A stretch of 64,000 nucleotides of DNA from JAYEPK01 sp048569615 (lineage in GTDB: Archaea > Thermoplasmatota > Penumbrarchaeia > Penumbrarchaeales > Penumbrarchaeaceae), in NCBI GenBank assembly GCA_048569615.1, contig JBLIRK010000007.1:1-64000 (forward strand), read 5' to 3'. Below, in pieces: positions 54,601-61,396 of the stretch. A program made the position numbers and the translations under genes. The notes under the pieces are model-generated. The model saw only the letters and a list, made by a program, of their open reading frames with translations. It ran no database searches and was not told the DNA's origin. Each line of letters starts with the position of its first letter. Positions within the stretch are counted from its first letter, which is position 1.

Positions 54601-54807
54601 GTTGGTTAGTGTGAAGGCGTAGGTGACCTGCTGGCCGGCGCTTACCTCCTTGCTGGCCTTGTCCACCGTCAAGCTTACATCGTATGCCTGAACGGAGTTT
54701 CCAACGGGCATGTTGTAAACGAAAACCGCAAGCCCGCTTGCCACAAGAATGATGATCGCAAAGATCTGGAAGAGCCTCTTCCATTCGCTCGAAGATTTGG
54801 CTTTCAT
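48613..54807 (-). CDS. Giant Ig-repeat (NEW3-like) surface protein with cytoplasmic zinc ribbon
   Basis: 2,064 residues. A signal segment (about 12-34) is followed by about 15 similar modules of 110-130 residues, each with the N-x-G-N/T-x-x-D-x-F/Y signature (for example LTNEGNNGDRYTI, VTNSGNDLDGYNL, LENLGNKDDTFEI) of NPCBM-associated NEW3 Ig-like domains. A CARDB-like module (VFNEGSALAEDVEV, about 1830-1920) comes next, then a membrane helix (about 1936-1960), a glycine/alanine/proline-rich linker, and a C-terminal zinc ribbon (CPKC...CKEC, about 2031-2053). This would be a long extracellular filament-like stalk anchored in the membrane with a metal-binding module inside the cell. GAGGTC precedes the ATG. 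Surface adhesion or structural role is inferred. Confidence 0.85.
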   Translation of the reverse strand: MKAKSSSEWKRLFQIFAIIILVASGLAVFVYNMPVGNSVQAYDVSLTVDKASKEVSAGQQVTYAFTLTNEGNNGDRYTISSTVSTSPTGWQVTLSKTTTSNIASGGTDTFTVSVRAPTGVNISAYCYATIKATSQNDPINSSQSVLLSTIIKRTYGVLLESPGIKNVYPGDAVTYRFNVTNSGNDLDGYNLEATTVPTGWSASIDFDTGKFEPNTKKQAIVTIQSPSNAKAQTYQVTVRARSLTDNTTSATRTITTNVKQEYKLSIQSEGVKQVDITTQTVVNFNVQITNLGNGEDQFNLQYYIPPQYITAGWGGDLSTTTTSKVVADGKVNVTFFAYPPSKSLRPAVNSKGEFYINATSVGDGNIKRSVKVSCVVQPFYDVRILNTGSSLKTVDPDGTITFTFNVTNIGNDQDDFDFEVQYPDGFQDTSVEPSSITLPRDGKQLVTVTVTPDADIVLAQTYTLKIYANSTHGPSVSSSFQAKINKDYGAFLDAPNGAIISRGQPGNTYSIMVRLQNKGNGRDAFNLAVNGETQQIQTDWSPLISAATTPLLDSDQVYYFNITVSAPSTSTEGTYRFMVNASSQNSNVFKTIWLSVRIPQLYAVDITANRESMRGQFSNDTGPARKVYFDMDVFNRGSGTDTSIKVSVKQAPSGFAGLYTINFVENSKSQITINGGESKAARMTMDMPKISSGISAGTYQFTVETRSDNGTLTNTADDKIKTITLNLVLDPVHRVRILSGINSSQVALGSNVKFSVVIQNRGTTNDYYGLSIQHPDYGTKVSWSIPTANQTTRVLAPLEQEVITLTATIAQDVNTDWGSVWVKVKATHSEDETIFDERYFTAVFADAYAGNLATNDDFEQALPGEAASFLMSLQNRGTRTSDTFSIEVEKTSVSELFDNIEISPSLIVLASEARASIWVNVTVPSIDDKIIETGTYELSVKATSEGETTQDLDDIVVDTFTIKVKVMPVYKVQFIIPQGSASADPGTKLTNIKLNITNKGNEPATINVKLQTTNPTGYSNWVSISPSTVSGLKPNSATDIIATIDVKSSAIAGKITFTFNASVSGKSAYTLTGFDVDVNEEFLPDLTVPTGTTLKEAEPTELVTFSVKLKNKGNTLDGFDIELSSSKSQWADFGFVTGGVNTLETSVDDLAIDGDKTIWVEIDIPESAAAEEVTFTIKAISKGDTDKTDQQPLRVKVEPRRDLELVSSEETKEITPDVDERTTEVLYEVQVRNKGEDADTFKLEVLKSGMTRPAAVSQEVWDNIEFSQYPEWVTLSKKVTTQIPKGQSETITVSVKIPDSSYRVFDFNTTIWAYSEGDVAADNKYSEPLKLITKVKQAYGADIRGNDLFPTFLNKTDPTKMEVYFDIQVKNTGTGNDNFQLEIDESLPEDFQFLYFGGKEIYEVGKGKLVSLRIKVEMPADTLTGRYSFKARWISEGETTGFRTSEDYVTAWKEFTIDVQQTYGVEVTAESEEKKSRVGDDIVFDLTLANLGNEDDTFRIEVREEDTDNWATLSNSKLSLDAKGRTSDEKGFTLTIRVPDDNQDALAGFYYFNISVMRDSTSKTEREKATDWILLRIEIEESFEHTLETDKDTEEAEPGDRITFRFKLHNRANTEDTFEVDVKGNKDNWVDIPNQYRAITLLPDEEIYVFFNVTIPDLDEVREPRDVEADSYEFTVEVSSKGDRDKAPEELDFTVDVEQVFKAEVADVSKGAEAASPERWEVNDDEDLEIKVTLENLGNKDDTFEIKKPSNPAGWEITVSKAHVAIPMGDEEEITVTIRFQPTDGFYSGYKDLRFEVIPDDGSSAGKQERIYFTIHVTALVPDLTLAAKDIRLPSNPVDGEIYEVEVTVFNEGSALAEDVEVTLYDGNKAIRTDPDNIGAGDNTTFVFEWEATAGDHKLEVRINEGDAIIETSTSNNEAKAKKLSVSRFNFSSILGSIWFIGALALVALLAIIAAVLLSMNKNREVKELEEIISKLKAEGGPGGPRKVIKEAAGAPMAPSGAAAGLPSAPGKLAPVSDKKPASKENVKVQCPKCMTQQVVSIDKRPAEVPCKECGVTLVIPEKK

Positions 54808-54839
54808 GGTATGACCTCTGCTGGAGGGAAATTTTGAAT

Positions 54840-54985
54840 GTTATTTAATACTTGTTGATGAATACTCTAGATATTATCGATTTTTTGTATTAAAAATGTT
54901 AATATTTTTAATATTAATGTATTATATAATTATTATTTTTTTTCCAATTAGTATTATATATGGATTAAATATATAAGGATTCTCA
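54840..54985. promoter_or_regulatory. Very AT-rich divergent promoter region
   Basis: About 145 bases of almost pure A/T lie between the giant repeat protein and the RHH/AT-hook gene, in contrast to the GC-rich coding sequence around it. It includes overlapping palindromic TTAATATT-type segments and a TATA box near 54952-54960 (ATTATATAT) for the plus-strand gene. It would bend easily and is a natural target for an AT-hook protein. No origin-type repeats were seen. Confidence 0.55.
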
Positions 54986-55000
54986 TAGGTGGAATGACCA

Positions 55001-55753
55001 ATGGGCGACCTGCTTACCATTCGATTGCCGGATTATGAAAAGGATGCGCTGGACTTCTCATCCCACCTGAGCGAGATGCCCGTGTCGAAGGTAATACTTC
55101 CCTTCATTTCCGAGGGGGTGAAGGTGAGCCTCGGCGCAGTCCTCATACAGAGAATAGACAGATCATACGTCTATGGCAGGAGGAATCACGAACAGTTCGT
55201 GGAGCTAATGATGTCCATCGTGAGCTCGACCAATCCGGGGAGCGCCGTGGGCATGATGGAAAACACCCATGAAAGAGTGCCCAAGATAATCTGGGATTTC
55301 TTCGACCTTCTGGAAGAGACGAGGGCAGTGGGGAGAATAAATACGGCACTTGAAGAGGTCGCACTTACCCCGGATGCAAGCTTCATCACCCCCGAGAACC
55401 TCAGGTCGCTGTGTTATTCCATTGGTGATTCATACCTTATGCACGGCGGCTCCCTGGAGTCCATGAACTACCAGCTGGCAAACGAGATATTCTTCAAGAG
55501 GATGCTGTATCTGCTCTACCGATGCAACGCCACGGGAACCGCCAAATCGCTCTCCACCCAATGGTATGCCCACCAGGACATGATATCAAGGCTCGCTAAC
55601 GAGATGAACGACCGTTACTCCGAAAAGTCAAAATCCAGACCTGTTGAGGCCATAGTTGTGACCGGAAGCAAGAAAAAGAGAGGGCGCCCCCCGAAAAGGA
55701 AGAAGAAAGCCCTTCCCCCCGCTCCCCAGGTAATGGCAAAGGAGATCAAATAG
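55001..55753 (+). CDS. RHH-like DNA-binding protein with AT-hook tail
   Basis: 250 residues from ATG with AGGTGG eight bases before it. Residues 4-50 look like a ribbon-helix-helix unit: beta strand LTIRLP, helix DYEKDALDFSSHLSEM, then a turn PVS and helix KVILPFISEGVKV. The centre (about 60-215) is a helical domain of unknown fold. The C-terminus carries an AT-hook: KKKRGRPPKRKKK, with the RGRP core near residues 227-230, a minor-groove A/T binder unusual in archaea. It stands divergent to the giant repeat protein across an AT-rich gap and may regulate it; that is inference. Confidence 0.75.
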   Translation: MGDLLTIRLPDYEKDALDFSSHLSEMPVSKVILPFISEGVKVSLGAVLIQRIDRSYVYGRRNHEQFVELMMSIVSSTNPGSAVGMMENTHERVPKIIWDFFDLLEETRAVGRINTALEEVALTPDASFITPENLRSLCYSIGDSYLMHGGSLESMNYQLANEIFFKRMLYLLYRCNATGTAKSLSTQWYAHQDMISRLANEMNDRYSEKSKSRPVEAIVVTGSKKKRGRPPKRKKKALPPAPQVMAKEIK

Positions 55754-55755
55754 GC

Positions 55756-56601
55756 CTATCCGTACATCGAGGGCAGGGGGGCCGAGCTCTTGCCCCCGGG
55801 TTTGGAAACCTGCTGGTATCCCCTCATCTTTGCCTCCAGGAGGTCCGCTTCGGCATATAAAGGTCCCAGATCGATCTCGAGATACGGGATTATTTTACGG
55901 AGAACTTCGATGATACCCGCCGCGGCCCTGGCGTCAGGGATGTTGTCGCGGGCCTCCGCCAGAAGGCAGGTCACCTCGAAGTTCCGTTTCTTGCCCTCGT
56001 TCAATAGGACTCCGGGGATCCCAGATATCAGCCCTTCGGGGAAGATCGGAACGCCCGCCTTGGAAAGCCTCTCCTTACCTGATGTGACCGAAGAGAGACC
56101 GAAGATGCTCTTGTCATGGTTGAGCTGCTTGGGCGCTACCTCCTCCATGGGCCCCTCATCCTCCTCGCCATCTTCATCTACATCGCCCTTCTGCGCTTTG
56201 GGCCCGGGGCCTTCACCCTCGATGACAAGCCCCTCAGGGGAGATCAGGCAGCTGCATTTCTGCTCATCGGCCCACTCGAGCATGGAATTGCATATCATCT
56301 TGATCAGGTTCGAAGGGGGCTGGAACTCCGAAAGGAACACAACAAGCCTTGTCCAGTCGCCGTCCGGACCCTCCAGATCGCCGGCGTAGAAGCGGACGGG
56401 ATGGTGGGGCTCCCCGTCCCTCACTACAGAAACGGTGGGGAAATAGACGGAATCCATGACGCCGATGAGTTCCATGTCAAGGGCCGCCACTATGTAGCTT
56501 GCTGTTATCGTGCTCACCAAACCCACGGAGGGAAATCCGTCAATGATGAAGGAATCCCTAAGGTCCAGGCGTCTGTACTCGAATATCTCTATATCGTCCA
56601 T
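55756..56601 (-). CDS. PAC2-family protein (proteasome assembly chaperone-like)
   Basis: 281 residues. The start FEYRRLDLRDSFIIDGFPSVGLVST and the later AGIPGVLLNEGKKRN, then VTCLLAEARDNIPDARAAAGIIEVL match archaeal PAC2-superfamily proteins, related to proteasome assembly chaperones (PbaB). An acidic insertion (about 138-160) is present, probably a loop. It likely binds the C-terminus of a proteasome-type or other ATPase complex. It converges head to tail with the RHH/AT-hook gene (two-base gap) and diverges from the reductase gene. Confidence 0.85.
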   Translation of the reverse strand: MDDIEIFEYRRLDLRDSFIIDGFPSVGLVSTITASYIVAALDMELIGVMDSVYFPTVSVVRDGEPHHPVRFYAGDLEGPDGDWTRLVVFLSEFQPPSNLIKMICNSMLEWADEQKCSCLISPEGLVIEGEGPGPKAQKGDVDEDGEEDEGPMEEVAPKQLNHDKSIFGLSSVTSGKERLSKAGVPIFPEGLISGIPGVLLNEGKKRNFEVTCLLAEARDNIPDARAAAGIIEVLRKIIPYLEIDLGPLYAEADLLEAKMRGYQQVSKPGGKSSAPLPSMYG

Positions 56602-56680
56602 TGGTGCCCCTTCCTTATGGCGGTGACATCGTTAGCGGGAAGCTTCCTTTTAATTCTGTCGCAGGTTCTTCTCTTATTTC

Positions 56681-56690
56681 ATTATATACT
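56681..56690 (+). promoter_or_regulatory. TATA box for the riboflavin reductase gene
   Basis: ATTATATACT lies 23-32 bases before ATG 56713, giving a leaderless message and supporting that start. Confidence 0.55.
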
Positions 56691-56712
56691 AGATACAACT
56701 ACTGCAGGAACC

Positions 56713-57417
56713 ATGGAGCGTCCCGTTATCCACATCAACTGCGCGGCCACCGTGGACGGGAAGATCTCAAAACCGGACGGATCCCGCCTCCGCATCTCGG
56801 GCGAATGGGACATGGGGAGGGTTCACCGGCTGAGGGCGTCCCTTGGGGCAGTCCTGGTAGGGTCCGGGACCATCATCAAGGACGACCCGAAGCTCACGGT
56901 CAAGGAAGTCCATGTTCCGGATCCTCCATCCATTTTCAAGGTTGTGATCGACGGAAGGGGGCGAATTCCTTCCGCTTCGAGGTTCCTAAGGACCAGAGGC
57001 CATTCCATAATCGCAACAAGGAGCGACTGCTCCCCAGATTGGAAAAGAAATATTCTGGAATCCATCGAGGACGAGGGCCTCGATGCTCGGATCATGGAAT
57101 TCGAACCCTCTGAGAACACCATCGACATCGAAGTCCTTCTCAGGAAGCTTGCGGACCTGGGGGTGGACGGCATCCTTGTCGAAGGGGGAAGCAGGACCAT
57201 ATGGGAATTCGTTTCCGGGGGGTTTTTCGACAAGTTCACCATCTATCTGGGTCCTATGGTGGTCGGAGGGAACGGTCCCACGGTCATGTCGGGTCCTGGA
57301 TTTGATGAGGCCCCGCTCAATGTGAAGATCATGAATGTGCAGGAAACCCCCGACGGAGGTCTGCTTGTCGAGATGGAGCCTTCCGGTCAATATGCGAACC
57401 TGCTCCTTTCACCCTGA
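56713..57417 (+). CDS. ribD: 2,5-diamino-6-ribosylamino-4(3H)-pyrimidinone 5-phosphate reductase
   Basis: 234 residues from ATG 56713; the in-frame sequence upstream is antisense to the PAC2 gene. It is a stand-alone RibD_C domain: INCAATVDGKIS opening, LGAVLVGSGTIIKDDPKLTV with the substrate and NADPH glycines, VVIDGRGRIPS, and DGILVEGGSRTIWEF near the end. Archaea use this reductase before deamination in riboflavin synthesis, so its substrate is the direct product of the GTP cyclohydrolase II at 18474. The gene overlaps by 31 bases the end of dnaJ on the opposite strand. Gene name is by analogy; the deaminase half of bacterial RibD is absent. Confidence 0.9.
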   Translation: MERPVIHINCAATVDGKISKPDGSRLRISGEWDMGRVHRLRASLGAVLVGSGTIIKDDPKLTVKEVHVPDPPSIFKVVIDGRGRIPSASRFLRTRGHSIIATRSDCSPDWKRNILESIEDEGLDARIMEFEPSENTIDIEVLLRKLADLGVDGILVEGGSRTIWEFVSGGFFDKFTIYLGPMVVGGNGPTVMSGPGFDEAPLNVKIMNVQETPDGGLLVEMEPSGQYANLLLSP

Positions 57418-58505
57418 ACCTCGAGGAGCTTCTTAATCGCCTTCTTCTCCCTGATACCGGGATGCTTCGGGACCTCGACCCTTACCTGGACGTAAAGATC
57501 CCCGAACCGGTTGGGATTGTGGATGTTCGGCATTCCCTTGCCCTTGATCCTGAGAATGGTATTGGGCTGCGTCCCCGCGGGCACCTTCATCTCCAAGGGT
57601 CCGTAGAGGGTGGGAACCTCCACCTTGGAGCCGAGGACCGCCTGGGGGTACGTTATCGAGATCTCGCACCTTATATCGTTGCCGGCCCTTTCGAAGAACT
57701 TGTGAGGTTTCACTCCCACGGTCACGAACAGGTCCCCGGCGGGTGCCCCCTTCTCTCCTTCGTCCCCAAGACCGGAGATCCTGAGTCTTGTGTCCGTATC
57801 CACTCCCGGAGGGATGTTGATGGATTTCTTCAGCGTCTCCCGCACCTTCTTCTTGCCCCGGCATTTCTTGCAGGGATCGCCGATGACCTGTCCCTCGCCG
57901 CTGCACCTCGGACATGCCCTTGTTGTGACATACTGCACCGGGCCCAGGTTCTTGACCATCCTGAGGGAACCGGACCCGTGGCACTCCGGGCATTCCTGGG
58001 GCTCTTCACCCTTCTCGGATCCTGTACCCAGGCATTTGGGGCATCTTATGAGATGGGCCACATCGAGGTCCTTCTCAACTCCAAGGGCGGCCTCTTCAAG
58101 GGTTATATTCACCGCCGCAACCCTGTCATCACCGGGTGCCGGGCCCCTTCTCCTGAAGGAACGCTCCTCGAAGGGATCCCCTCCGCCGAAGAAGGAACCG
58201 AATCCGCCTCCGAAGGACCTCATGAACATCCTAAGTGCCTCATCGAGGTCAACGTGGTGGTACTGGTAATTGGGCATACCGCCTTCCTCGGCTGCGAATC
58301 CGAACTGGTCGTACTGGGACCTCTTATCCTCGTCCGAGAGCACCTCGTAGGCTTCGGTCACCTCGGTGAACTTCTTTGCAGACGATGGGTCATCCGGATT
58401 CCTGTCGGGATGATACTTGAGGGCCAGCTTCCTGTATGCTTTCTCGATATCGGACTTGGTAGCGTCCTTCTGGACGCCCAGAACCTCGTAGTAGTCCTTC
58501 TTCAT
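57387..58505 (-). CDS. dnaJ: Chaperone DnaJ (Hsp40)
   Basis: 372 residues from ATG 58505 (KKDYYEVLG start). J-domain (1-70) with HPDR, then a Gly/Phe-rich region with FGGGFGSFFGGG, the four-repeat zinc-finger domain (CPKCLGTG, CPECHGSG, CPRCSGEG, CKKCRGKK) and C-terminal substrate-binding domains with a late VRVEVPKH strand. It delivers unfolded proteins to DnaK and stimulates its ATPase. Last gene of the hsp20-grpE, dnaK, dnaJ operon; 34 bases separate it from dnaK. Class A type and complete. Confidence 0.96.
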   Translation of the reverse strand: MKKDYYEVLGVQKDATKSDIEKAYRKLALKYHPDRNPDDPSSAKKFTEVTEAYEVLSDEDKRSQYDQFGFAAEEGGMPNYQYHHVDLDEALRMFMRSFGGGFGSFFGGGDPFEERSFRRRGPAPGDDRVAAVNITLEEAALGVEKDLDVAHLIRCPKCLGTGSEKGEEPQECPECHGSGSLRMVKNLGPVQYVTTRACPRCSGEGQVIGDPCKKCRGKKKVRETLKKSINIPPGVDTDTRLRISGLGDEGEKGAPAGDLFVTVGVKPHKFFERAGNDIRCEISITYPQAVLGSKVEVPTLYGPLEMKVPAGTQPNTILRIKGKGMPNIHNPNRFGDLYVQVRVEVPKHPGIREKKAIKKLLEVQGERSRFAY

Positions 58506-58539
58506 GGTAAGCACTGCCCTCAAGCATCATATTCAGCGT

Positions 58540-60378
58540 TTATTCGGCATCCTCTGCATCGACGTCGATGTAGTCCTCGTCCGAATCCTTTGTCGTCGAT
58601 GCCTGCTCTTCATCCGCGTCCATATCCGATCTCTTCGTTCCGGAGGCCTGCTGGTACATCTTGGCAAAGAGCTTCTGGGAGGCCTCGGAAAGCTCCTCGG
58701 TCTTCTCCTTCATATCCTCGACGTCGTCTCCCTTTGCTACCTCCTCCACCTCCTTGAGGAGCTTCTTGACCTCCTCGACCTCGTCGGGATCCAGCTTGTC
58801 CTTGTGGTCCTTGATTGCCCTCTCGGTGGCAAATACAAGCGATGTGGCGTTGTTCCTCGCCTCGGCAAGCTCCAGCTTCTTCTTGTCGTCGTCGGCAAAC
58901 CTGTCGGCGTCCTCCATCATCCTCTCGATCTCGTCATCCGAGAGAGCTCCGGTACCTGATACGACGATGTTCTGGGAATTGCCGGTCGCCAGGTCCTTCG
59001 CCGTCACATGCACGATGCCGTTGGCATCTATCTCGAAGGTGACCTCGATCTGCGGAATGCCTCTCGGCGCCGGCGGGATACCGGTCAATGTGAATACGCC
59101 TAGTGTCTTGTTGTCCATCGCCATGGGACGCTCGCCCTGCAGAACATGTATCTCCACCTGCGGCTGGTTGTCCGAGGCCGTGGAGAAAATCTTCGATTTC
59201 TTGGTGGGTATCGTGGTATTCCTGTTGATAATCCTTGTCATCACCCCTCCCAGGGTCTCTATACCGAGGGAGAGCGGAGTAACGTCGAGGAGCACCATGT
59301 CCTTTCCAACCTCTCCGGACAGAACTCCAGCCTGGATGGCTGCCCCTATCGCGACGCATTCGTCAGGATTGATGTTCTTGGTCGGGTCCTTCTTCATTAT
59401 CTCTTTGATCTTGGACTGGACCATTGGAACCCTGGTGGACCCCCCCACCAGGAGGATCTTGTCTATGTCCTTGGGATCGAGCTTGGCATCCTTCATGGCC
59501 TGCTTCACGGGTTTGATGGTTTTCTCCACGAGATCGCTAATCAGCGTCTCGAACTGGGACCTGGATAGCTCGATATCAACATGCAGCGGTCCATCGTCGC
59601 TCTGGGCTATGAAGGGGATGCTGATCTGTGTGGTTGGCGTGCCGGAAAGCTCGATCTTGGCCTTCTCCGAAGCATCCTTGAGCCTCTGGACCGCCTGCTT
59701 GTCCTTGAGCAGGTCCACCCCGTGGTCCTTCTTGAAATCATCGGCGATCCATTCCATGACCCTCCTGTCGAAATCGTCGCCACCGAGGTGGTTGTTCCCC
59801 GATGTCGCCTTGACCTGGAAGACGCCGTCGCCGATCTGAAGTATGGATACGTCGAAGGTACCTCCGCCCAGGTCGTAGACCAGGATGGTCATGTCCCCTT
59901 CCTTGTCCAGGCCGTAGGCGAGTGCGGATGCCGTGGGCTCGTTGATGATCCTCTTGACCTCGAGCCCTGCGATCTTGCCTGCATCCTTCGTTGCCTGGCG
60001 CTGGGCATCCTCGAAATAGGCAGGAACGGTGATCACCGCCTCGGTGACCTTCTCTCCGAGATAGGCCTCCGCATCCTCCTTGAGCTTCTGGAGGACCATG
60101 GCGGATATCTCCTGGGGAGTGTACTTCTTTCCGGCCATCGCCACCTTGGTCTTCTGGCCCATCTTCCTCTTGATGGAAGCTATCGTGTTCTCCGGATTGG
60201 CAACAGCCTGCCTCTTGGCAAGCTCGCCTACCAGCCTGTCGCCCTTCTTCGTGATCCCGACCACAGACGGGGTGGTCCTGGCTCCTTCCTTGTTCGGTAT
60301 GACCACCGGCTGACCGCCCTCCATGACGGCAACAACCGAGTTCGTCGTTCCGAGATCTATTCCAATTACTTTTCCCAT
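58540..60378 (-). CDS. dnaK: Chaperone DnaK (Hsp70)
   Basis: 612 residues with a GAGGTGA ribosome site. Signature segments: IGIDLGTTNSVVAVMEG at the N-terminus, DLGGGTFDVSILQ, the VGGSTRVPMVQ phosphate-2 motif, the linker region LLDVTPLSLGIETLGG, and a C-terminal lid ending in acidic DEDYIDVDAEDAE. ATP-dependent folding chaperone with DnaJ and GrpE. Full length. Second gene of the operon. This type of Hsp70 is found only in some archaea, usually with the DnaJ/GrpE set, and is commonly explained by transfer from bacteria. Confidence 0.98.
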   Translation of the reverse strand: MGKVIGIDLGTTNSVVAVMEGGQPVVIPNKEGARTTPSVVGITKKGDRLVGELAKRQAVANPENTIASIKRKMGQKTKVAMAGKKYTPQEISAMVLQKLKEDAEAYLGEKVTEAVITVPAYFEDAQRQATKDAGKIAGLEVKRIINEPTASALAYGLDKEGDMTILVYDLGGGTFDVSILQIGDGVFQVKATSGNNHLGGDDFDRRVMEWIADDFKKDHGVDLLKDKQAVQRLKDASEKAKIELSGTPTTQISIPFIAQSDDGPLHVDIELSRSQFETLISDLVEKTIKPVKQAMKDAKLDPKDIDKILLVGGSTRVPMVQSKIKEIMKKDPTKNINPDECVAIGAAIQAGVLSGEVGKDMVLLDVTPLSLGIETLGGVMTRIINRNTTIPTKKSKIFSTASDNQPQVEIHVLQGERPMAMDNKTLGVFTLTGIPPAPRGIPQIEVTFEIDANGIVHVTAKDLATGNSQNIVVSGTGALSDDEIERMMEDADRFADDDKKKLELAEARNNATSLVFATERAIKDHKDKLDPDEVEEVKKLLKEVEEVAKGDDVEDMKEKTEELSEASQKLFAKMYQQASGTKRSDMDADEEQASTTKDSDEDYIDVDAEDAE

Positions 60379-60397
60379 TCATATCACCTCGTTACCG

Positions 60398-61279
60398 TTA
60401 TTTCTTCTTCCTGCCGCCGTCTTTGGTATTACTTTCAACAGGCGGTTTCTTGTTGACTATGACCTGGGAAGGCCTGACGGCTTTTCCCTTGTAGATGTAC
60501 CCCTTTCTGATCTCCTCCGCCACCATATCATCCTCGAGATCGCTCCTCTCCACGAAGCCTACCGCTTCGTGATATTCGGGATCGAAGGGCTGGCCCTTCG
60601 AGGTTATCGGAGAGATGCCTATCCGGTTGAACATGTTCTTTACCTGGAGCTCCACCATCTCGATGCCCTTGAGGATCGACCCATGATTGGTCTCGGACCC
60701 GACGGGTCCTTTTATCGATCCCTTTGCGTATGAGAAGGTATCCAGCACTTCGATGAGGCCAAGGGCGACCTCCTGGATCCTGGTGTCAGCCAGGGCCTCC
60801 TTCTCCTCCTCGTGCCTCCTCTTGATGTTTCTGAAATCCCTCTGGAGCAGGTGGACCCTGTCCTCCAGCGAGGACCTCTCGACCGATACCCTGGAAAGTT
60901 CGGCCTTCATCCTCTCCAGCTCCTGCTCCATGGATTCGAGAGATATCGACATCTGGGCCTCCTCGACGGGGCCTGCCTTCTCATCCACTGGGGAGCCGGC
61001 CTCCGGATCCCTCTTTCTTAGGATCACTTCAAGAACTCCCTGGGAAAAGGTGACGGATATCCTGTCAGGGTCAGGTTCGAAGGGGAGCGCCTGTATCGTG
61101 CTGAACTTCCCGCGGCTGCCGTCGGCATCCAGCTTGAGTATGTCGCCGGAAACCGCCATCCTGATGGCATCCTGTGGCACTCCGGGTAGTTCGACGGTCA
61201 GCCTGACGCCTCCGTCTAGCTCCGAAATGTCAGAAAGGGGCTCCCTCGTGTTCTTGTCCTCTCCTGGCATCTTTATCAT
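60398..61279 (-). CDS. grpE: GrpE fused to an N-terminal Hsp20/alpha-crystallin domain
   Basis: 293 residues. The first 90 residues form an alpha-crystallin-like domain: GGVRLTVELPGVPQDAIRM, GDILKLDADG, then LPFEPDPDRISVTFSQGVLEVIL, which matches the small heat-shock protein core including the GVLEV strand. A linker and coiled coil (about 105-165) lead to a GrpE domain (about 150-275) with LIEVLDTFSYAKG, GIEMVELQVKNMF, FDPEYHEAVGF and a GYIYKGKAVRPSQVIV end. Normal GrpE proteins lack the crystallin part. The fusion would tie a holding chaperone to the DnaK nucleotide exchange factor. First gene of the operon; the start has AGAGGA next to ATG. Confidence 0.9.
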   Translation of the reverse strand: MIKMPGEDKNTREPLSDISELDGGVRLTVELPGVPQDAIRMAVSGDILKLDADGSRGKFSTIQALPFEPDPDRISVTFSQGVLEVILRKRDPEAGSPVDEKAGPVEEAQMSISLESMEQELERMKAELSRVSVERSSLEDRVHLLQRDFRNIKRRHEEEKEALADTRIQEVALGLIEVLDTFSYAKGSIKGPVGSETNHGSILKGIEMVELQVKNMFNRIGISPITSKGQPFDPEYHEAVGFVERSDLEDDMVAEEIRKGYIYKGKAVRPSQVIVNKKPPVESNTKDGGRKKK

Positions 61280-61289
61280 CTTCCTCTAT

Positions 61290-61304
61290 ACAACCTTAAG
61301 TTGT
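61290..61304. promoter_or_regulatory. Candidate heat-shock operator
   Basis: ACAAC-CTTAA-GTTGT is a perfect inverted repeat just downstream of the expected transcription start (about 61313) of the chaperone operon. A repressor bound here would block transcription. No known binding sequence is matched. Confidence 0.4.
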
Positions 61305-61335
61305 TATCTTCTTGTGTAGATAAATGCGAGGTAGT

Positions 61336-61377
61336 ATTTATAATTTGGTCATTGACCGGTAGAAATCCAATTATAAA
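61336..61377. promoter_or_regulatory. Divergent promoter of the chaperone operon and a small membrane-protein gene
   Basis: The minus strand has ATTATAAATAC (61336-61344) for the chaperone operon, about 60 bases before the GrpE start. The plus strand has AATTATAAAC (61368-61377), about 25 bases before ATG 61397. Between them GGTC-ATT-GACC (61347-61357) is a perfect inverted repeat that could control both. Confidence 0.5.
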
Positions 61378-61396
61378 CGCTTGCATCTGAAGGGTC

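Noticed and set aside
54840..54985. Replication origin in the AT-rich gap
   Set aside because: No cdc6/orc gene is near and I see no origin-recognition-type repeats; a strong divergent promoter explains the composition.
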